A stretch of DNA of 64,000 nucleotides from contig NZ_CP065053.1 in NCBI RefSeq assembly GCF_015689335.1, positions 3,286,001 to 3,350,000 on the forward strand, in the 5' to 3' direction. The translations under genes were made by a program, and so were the position numbers. Positions 62,000-64,000 of this stretch are shown here, piece after piece (position 1 is the stretch's first letter; every line of letters begins with the position of its first letter). The notes under the pieces were generated by a model. It ran no database searches. It had not been told where the DNA came from and was given only the letters and a program-made list of their open reading frames with translations. This DNA comes from Massilia antarctica (GTDB lineage: Bacteria > Pseudomonadota > Gammaproteobacteria > Burkholderiales > Burkholderiaceae_D).

Positions 62000-64000
62000 G
62001 TTTCCTGAACAGCCTGCTGGTCGAATTGAAGCGGCATAAATTTGCCACTCCGGTATTCCTGCTGGTGATCCTGTCGATGATCATCCTGCCGCTGCCGCCG
62101 GTGCTGCTCGATGTGCTGTTTACCTTCAACATCGTGCTGGCCATGATCGTCATCCTGGTGTCGGTTTCGGCCAAGCGGCCGCTCGACTTCTCGGTCTTCC
62201 CGAGCGTCATTCTCGGCACCACCATGCTGCGCCTGACCCTGAACGTGGCCTCGACCCGGGTGGTGCTGCTGCACGGCCACCAGGGCACGGACGCAGCCGG
62301 TAAAGTGATCGAAGCCTTCGCCAACGTGGTTATCGGCGGCAATTTCGTGGTTGGCTTCGTGGTGTTCGTGATTTTGATGATCATTAACTTCGCGGTGGTG
62401 ACCAAGGGCGCCGAACGGATTTCGGAAGTGTCCGCGCGGTTTACCCTGGACGCGCTGCCGGGCAAGCAGATGGCCATCGACGCCGACCTCAACGCCGGCC
62501 TGATCAACCAGGAAAAAGCCCAGGTGCGGCGGCGCGACGTGGCCGCCGAAGCCGACTTCTACGGCGCCATGGACGGGGCCTCGAAGTTCGTGCGCGGCGA
62601 TGCCGTCGCCAGTATCCTGATTCTCATCATCAACATGGTGGGCGGGGTGGCCATCGGTTCGCTGATGCACAAGCTGTCTTTCGGCGACGCCTTCCGCCAG
62701 TACGCGCTGCTGACCATCGGCGACGGCCTGGTGGCGCAGATCCCGGCGCTGCTGCTGTCGGCCGCCGCAGCGATTCTGGTGACCCGGATCAGCGACGCGG
62801 GCGACTTCGAGCAGCAGGTCGGCGGGCAATTGCTGGCCTCGCCGGCGGTGCTGTACAGCGCCTCGGGCATGATGCTGGTGCTGGCCATGGTGCCGGGCAT
62901 GCCGTGGCTAATGTTCGGCATCTTCGCCATCGTGCTCGGCTATGTCGGCTGGCGCCTGGCGCGCATGGTCAAGGCGCCCGACATGGCGGGGGTAGCAGCA
63001 ATCGAAGCGGCCCTGCGCGACGAGCGCGCGCCCGACCTCGAATGGCACCAGTTGCCGGCCGTGCAGCCCTTGACAGTGGCGGTGGGCTACAAGCTGGTCG
63101 GGCTGGTCGACGCCGCCCAGGGCGAGCCGCTCACCAAGCGCATCAAGGGCGTGCGCCAGAGCCTGTCGGAAGCGATGGGGCTGCTGCTGCCGCCGATCAA
63201 TGTGCGCGACGACTTGTCCTTGCGCCCGACCCAGTACGCGATCATGCTCAGCGGCACCGTGGTGGCGGAAGCCGAAGTGGTGCCGGACTGCCTGATGGCG
63301 ATTCCCTCGCCCTCGGTGTACGGCCATCTCGACGGCATACCCGGGGTCGAACCGGCGTACGGCATGGCCATCACGTGGATCGCGCCGGCCGACAAGGCCC
63401 ATGCGCTGGGGCTGGGCTACCAGGTGGTCGAGGTACCGAGCGCGATCGCCACGCACTGCTCGAAGGTGGTGCGCGATTATCTGCCGGATCTGTTCCGCCA
63501 TGAAGACGTGCCGGCGATCCTGGAGCGGCTGGCGGCGCTGTCGCCGAAACTGTCGTCGGCGCTGGACAAGGCATTGACGCATACCCAGCTGCTGCGGGTG
63601 TTCCGCGTGCTGCTGGCGGAAAATGTGTCGCTCAAGGATATCGTGGTGATCGGCACCACCTTGCTCGACAGCTCGGAAACGACCAAGGATCCGATCCTGC
63701 TGGCGGCCGAGGTACGCTGCGCGCTGCGGCGCCAGATCGTCACGGCGCTGTTCGGGAAGAAGAAGGAAATGCCGGCGTTCAATCTGTCGGCCGAGCTGGA
63801 GAATATGCTGCTGGGTTCCCTGAACCAGGCGCGCCAGGGCGGGAAGGTCGCGCTCGACAATTTCCCGATCGATCCGCAACTGTTGTCGCAGCTGCAGCTG
63901 AACATGCCGGTGGCGCGCGAGCAGATGAAGCAGCAGCAAAGTGCGCCGCTGCTGCTGGTGCTGCCGCAGATCAGGCCCTTGCTGGCGCGTTATGCGCGCC
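61996..64000 (+). CDS. flhA: Flagellar export protein FlhA (3' end beyond window)
   Basis: About 668 residues are present, missing only the last few tens. Eight membrane segments fill the first 330 residues; the FHIPEP-type signature region AERISEVSARFTLDALPGKQ followed by MAIDADLNAGLI is near 137-168. The C-terminal cytoplasmic domain (from about 340) is the chaperone-docking platform. The start lies in the flhB stop (ATGA). The gene has no stop before the window edge. Confidence 0.96.
   Translation, partial: MSFLNSLLVELKRHKFATPVFLLVILSMIILPLPPVLLDVLFTFNIVLAMIVILVSVSAKRPLDFSVFPSVILGTTMLRLTLNVASTRVVLLHGHQGTDAAGKVIEAFANVVIGGNFVVGFVVFVILMIINFAVVTKGAERISEVSARFTLDALPGKQMAIDADLNAGLINQEKAQVRRRDVAAEADFYGAMDGASKFVRGDAVASILILIINMVGGVAIGSLMHKLSFGDAFRQYALLTIGDGLVAQIPALLLSAAAAILVTRISDAGDFEQQVGGQLLASPAVLYSASGMMLVLAMVPGMPWLMFGIFAIVLGYVGWRLARMVKAPDMAGVAAIEAALRDERAPDLEWHQLPAVQPLTVAVGYKLVGLVDAAQGEPLTKRIKGVRQSLSEAMGLLLPPINVRDDLSLRPTQYAIMLSGTVVAEAEVVPDCLMAIPSPSVYGHLDGIPGVEPAYGMAITWIAPADKAHALGLGYQVVEVPSAIATHCSKVVRDYLPDLFRHEDVPAILERLAALSPKLSSALDKALTHTQLLRVFRVLLAENVSLKDIVVIGTTLLDSSETTKDPILLAAEVRCALRRQIVTALFGKKKEMPAFNLSAELENMLLGSLNQARQGGKVALDNFPIDPQLLSQLQLNMPVAREQMKQQQSAPLLLVLPQIRPLLARYAR

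Overview
This window looks like a chromosomal segment of a GC-rich betaproteobacterium of the order Burkholderiales, most likely family Oxalobacteraceae (a Massilia/Duganella/Telluria-like genome). I infer this from the high GC content, the housekeeping order scpB-rluB ... rimP-nusA-infB-rbfA-truB ... typA, the clustered large TonB-dependent receptors, and short repeats with a CCGGGGTCTGACCTCTGATT core. No rRNA, tRNA, transposase, phage gene or CRISPR array was found.

Region 1 (1-12.2 kb) is a nutrient-uptake block. Three paralogous TonB-dependent outer-membrane receptors (the first cut by the window edge) are followed by an oligopeptide-type ABC importer made of two permeases and one double-ATPase protein. 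No periplasmic binding protein is encoded beside it. Two good sigma-70 promoters and two interrupted palindromes lie in front of these genes.

Region 2 (12.2-31.4 kb) is mostly housekeeping: a DedA-rhodanese fusion, glucokinase, chromosome segregation protein ScpB, 23S rRNA pseudouridine synthase RluB with very long low-complexity arms, and the rimP-nusA-infB-rbfA-truB operon behind a structured leader with an attenuator-like hairpin. A 4-kb accessory insertion between truB and typA carries a YdjM-like membrane protein, a MipA-type outer-membrane protein, a NarL-type two-component system and an unknown secreted protein. Three hairpin elements of the ATTCCCGC-type sit between genes.

Region 3 (31.4-32.8 kb) is a divergent Lgt-like membrane enzyme bracketed by inverted arrays of the CCGGGGTCTGACC repeat.

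Region 4 (32.8 kb to the right edge) is a nearly complete flagellar locus whose gene content matches lateral (Flag-2/laf) systems rather than a chemotactic polar system. Reading leftward from a 431-bp divergent control region: fliE-F-G-H-I-J, then the distal block fliD-S-T-K-L-fliA-motA-motB, then flgM-flgN and a stand-alone FlgJ-type muramidase, then (divergent from flgA) flgB-C-D-E-F-G-H-I-J(N-terminal half)-K-L and an atypical flagellin-like protein. Rightward run fliM-N-P-Q-R-flhB-flhA. FliM lacks the CheY-binding motif, FlhB has NPEH in place of NPTH, FlgJ is split into two genes, and no fliO, lafK-type regulator, flagellin of normal type or chemotaxis gene is seen. A sigma-54-like promoter lies in the control region where lafK would be expected.
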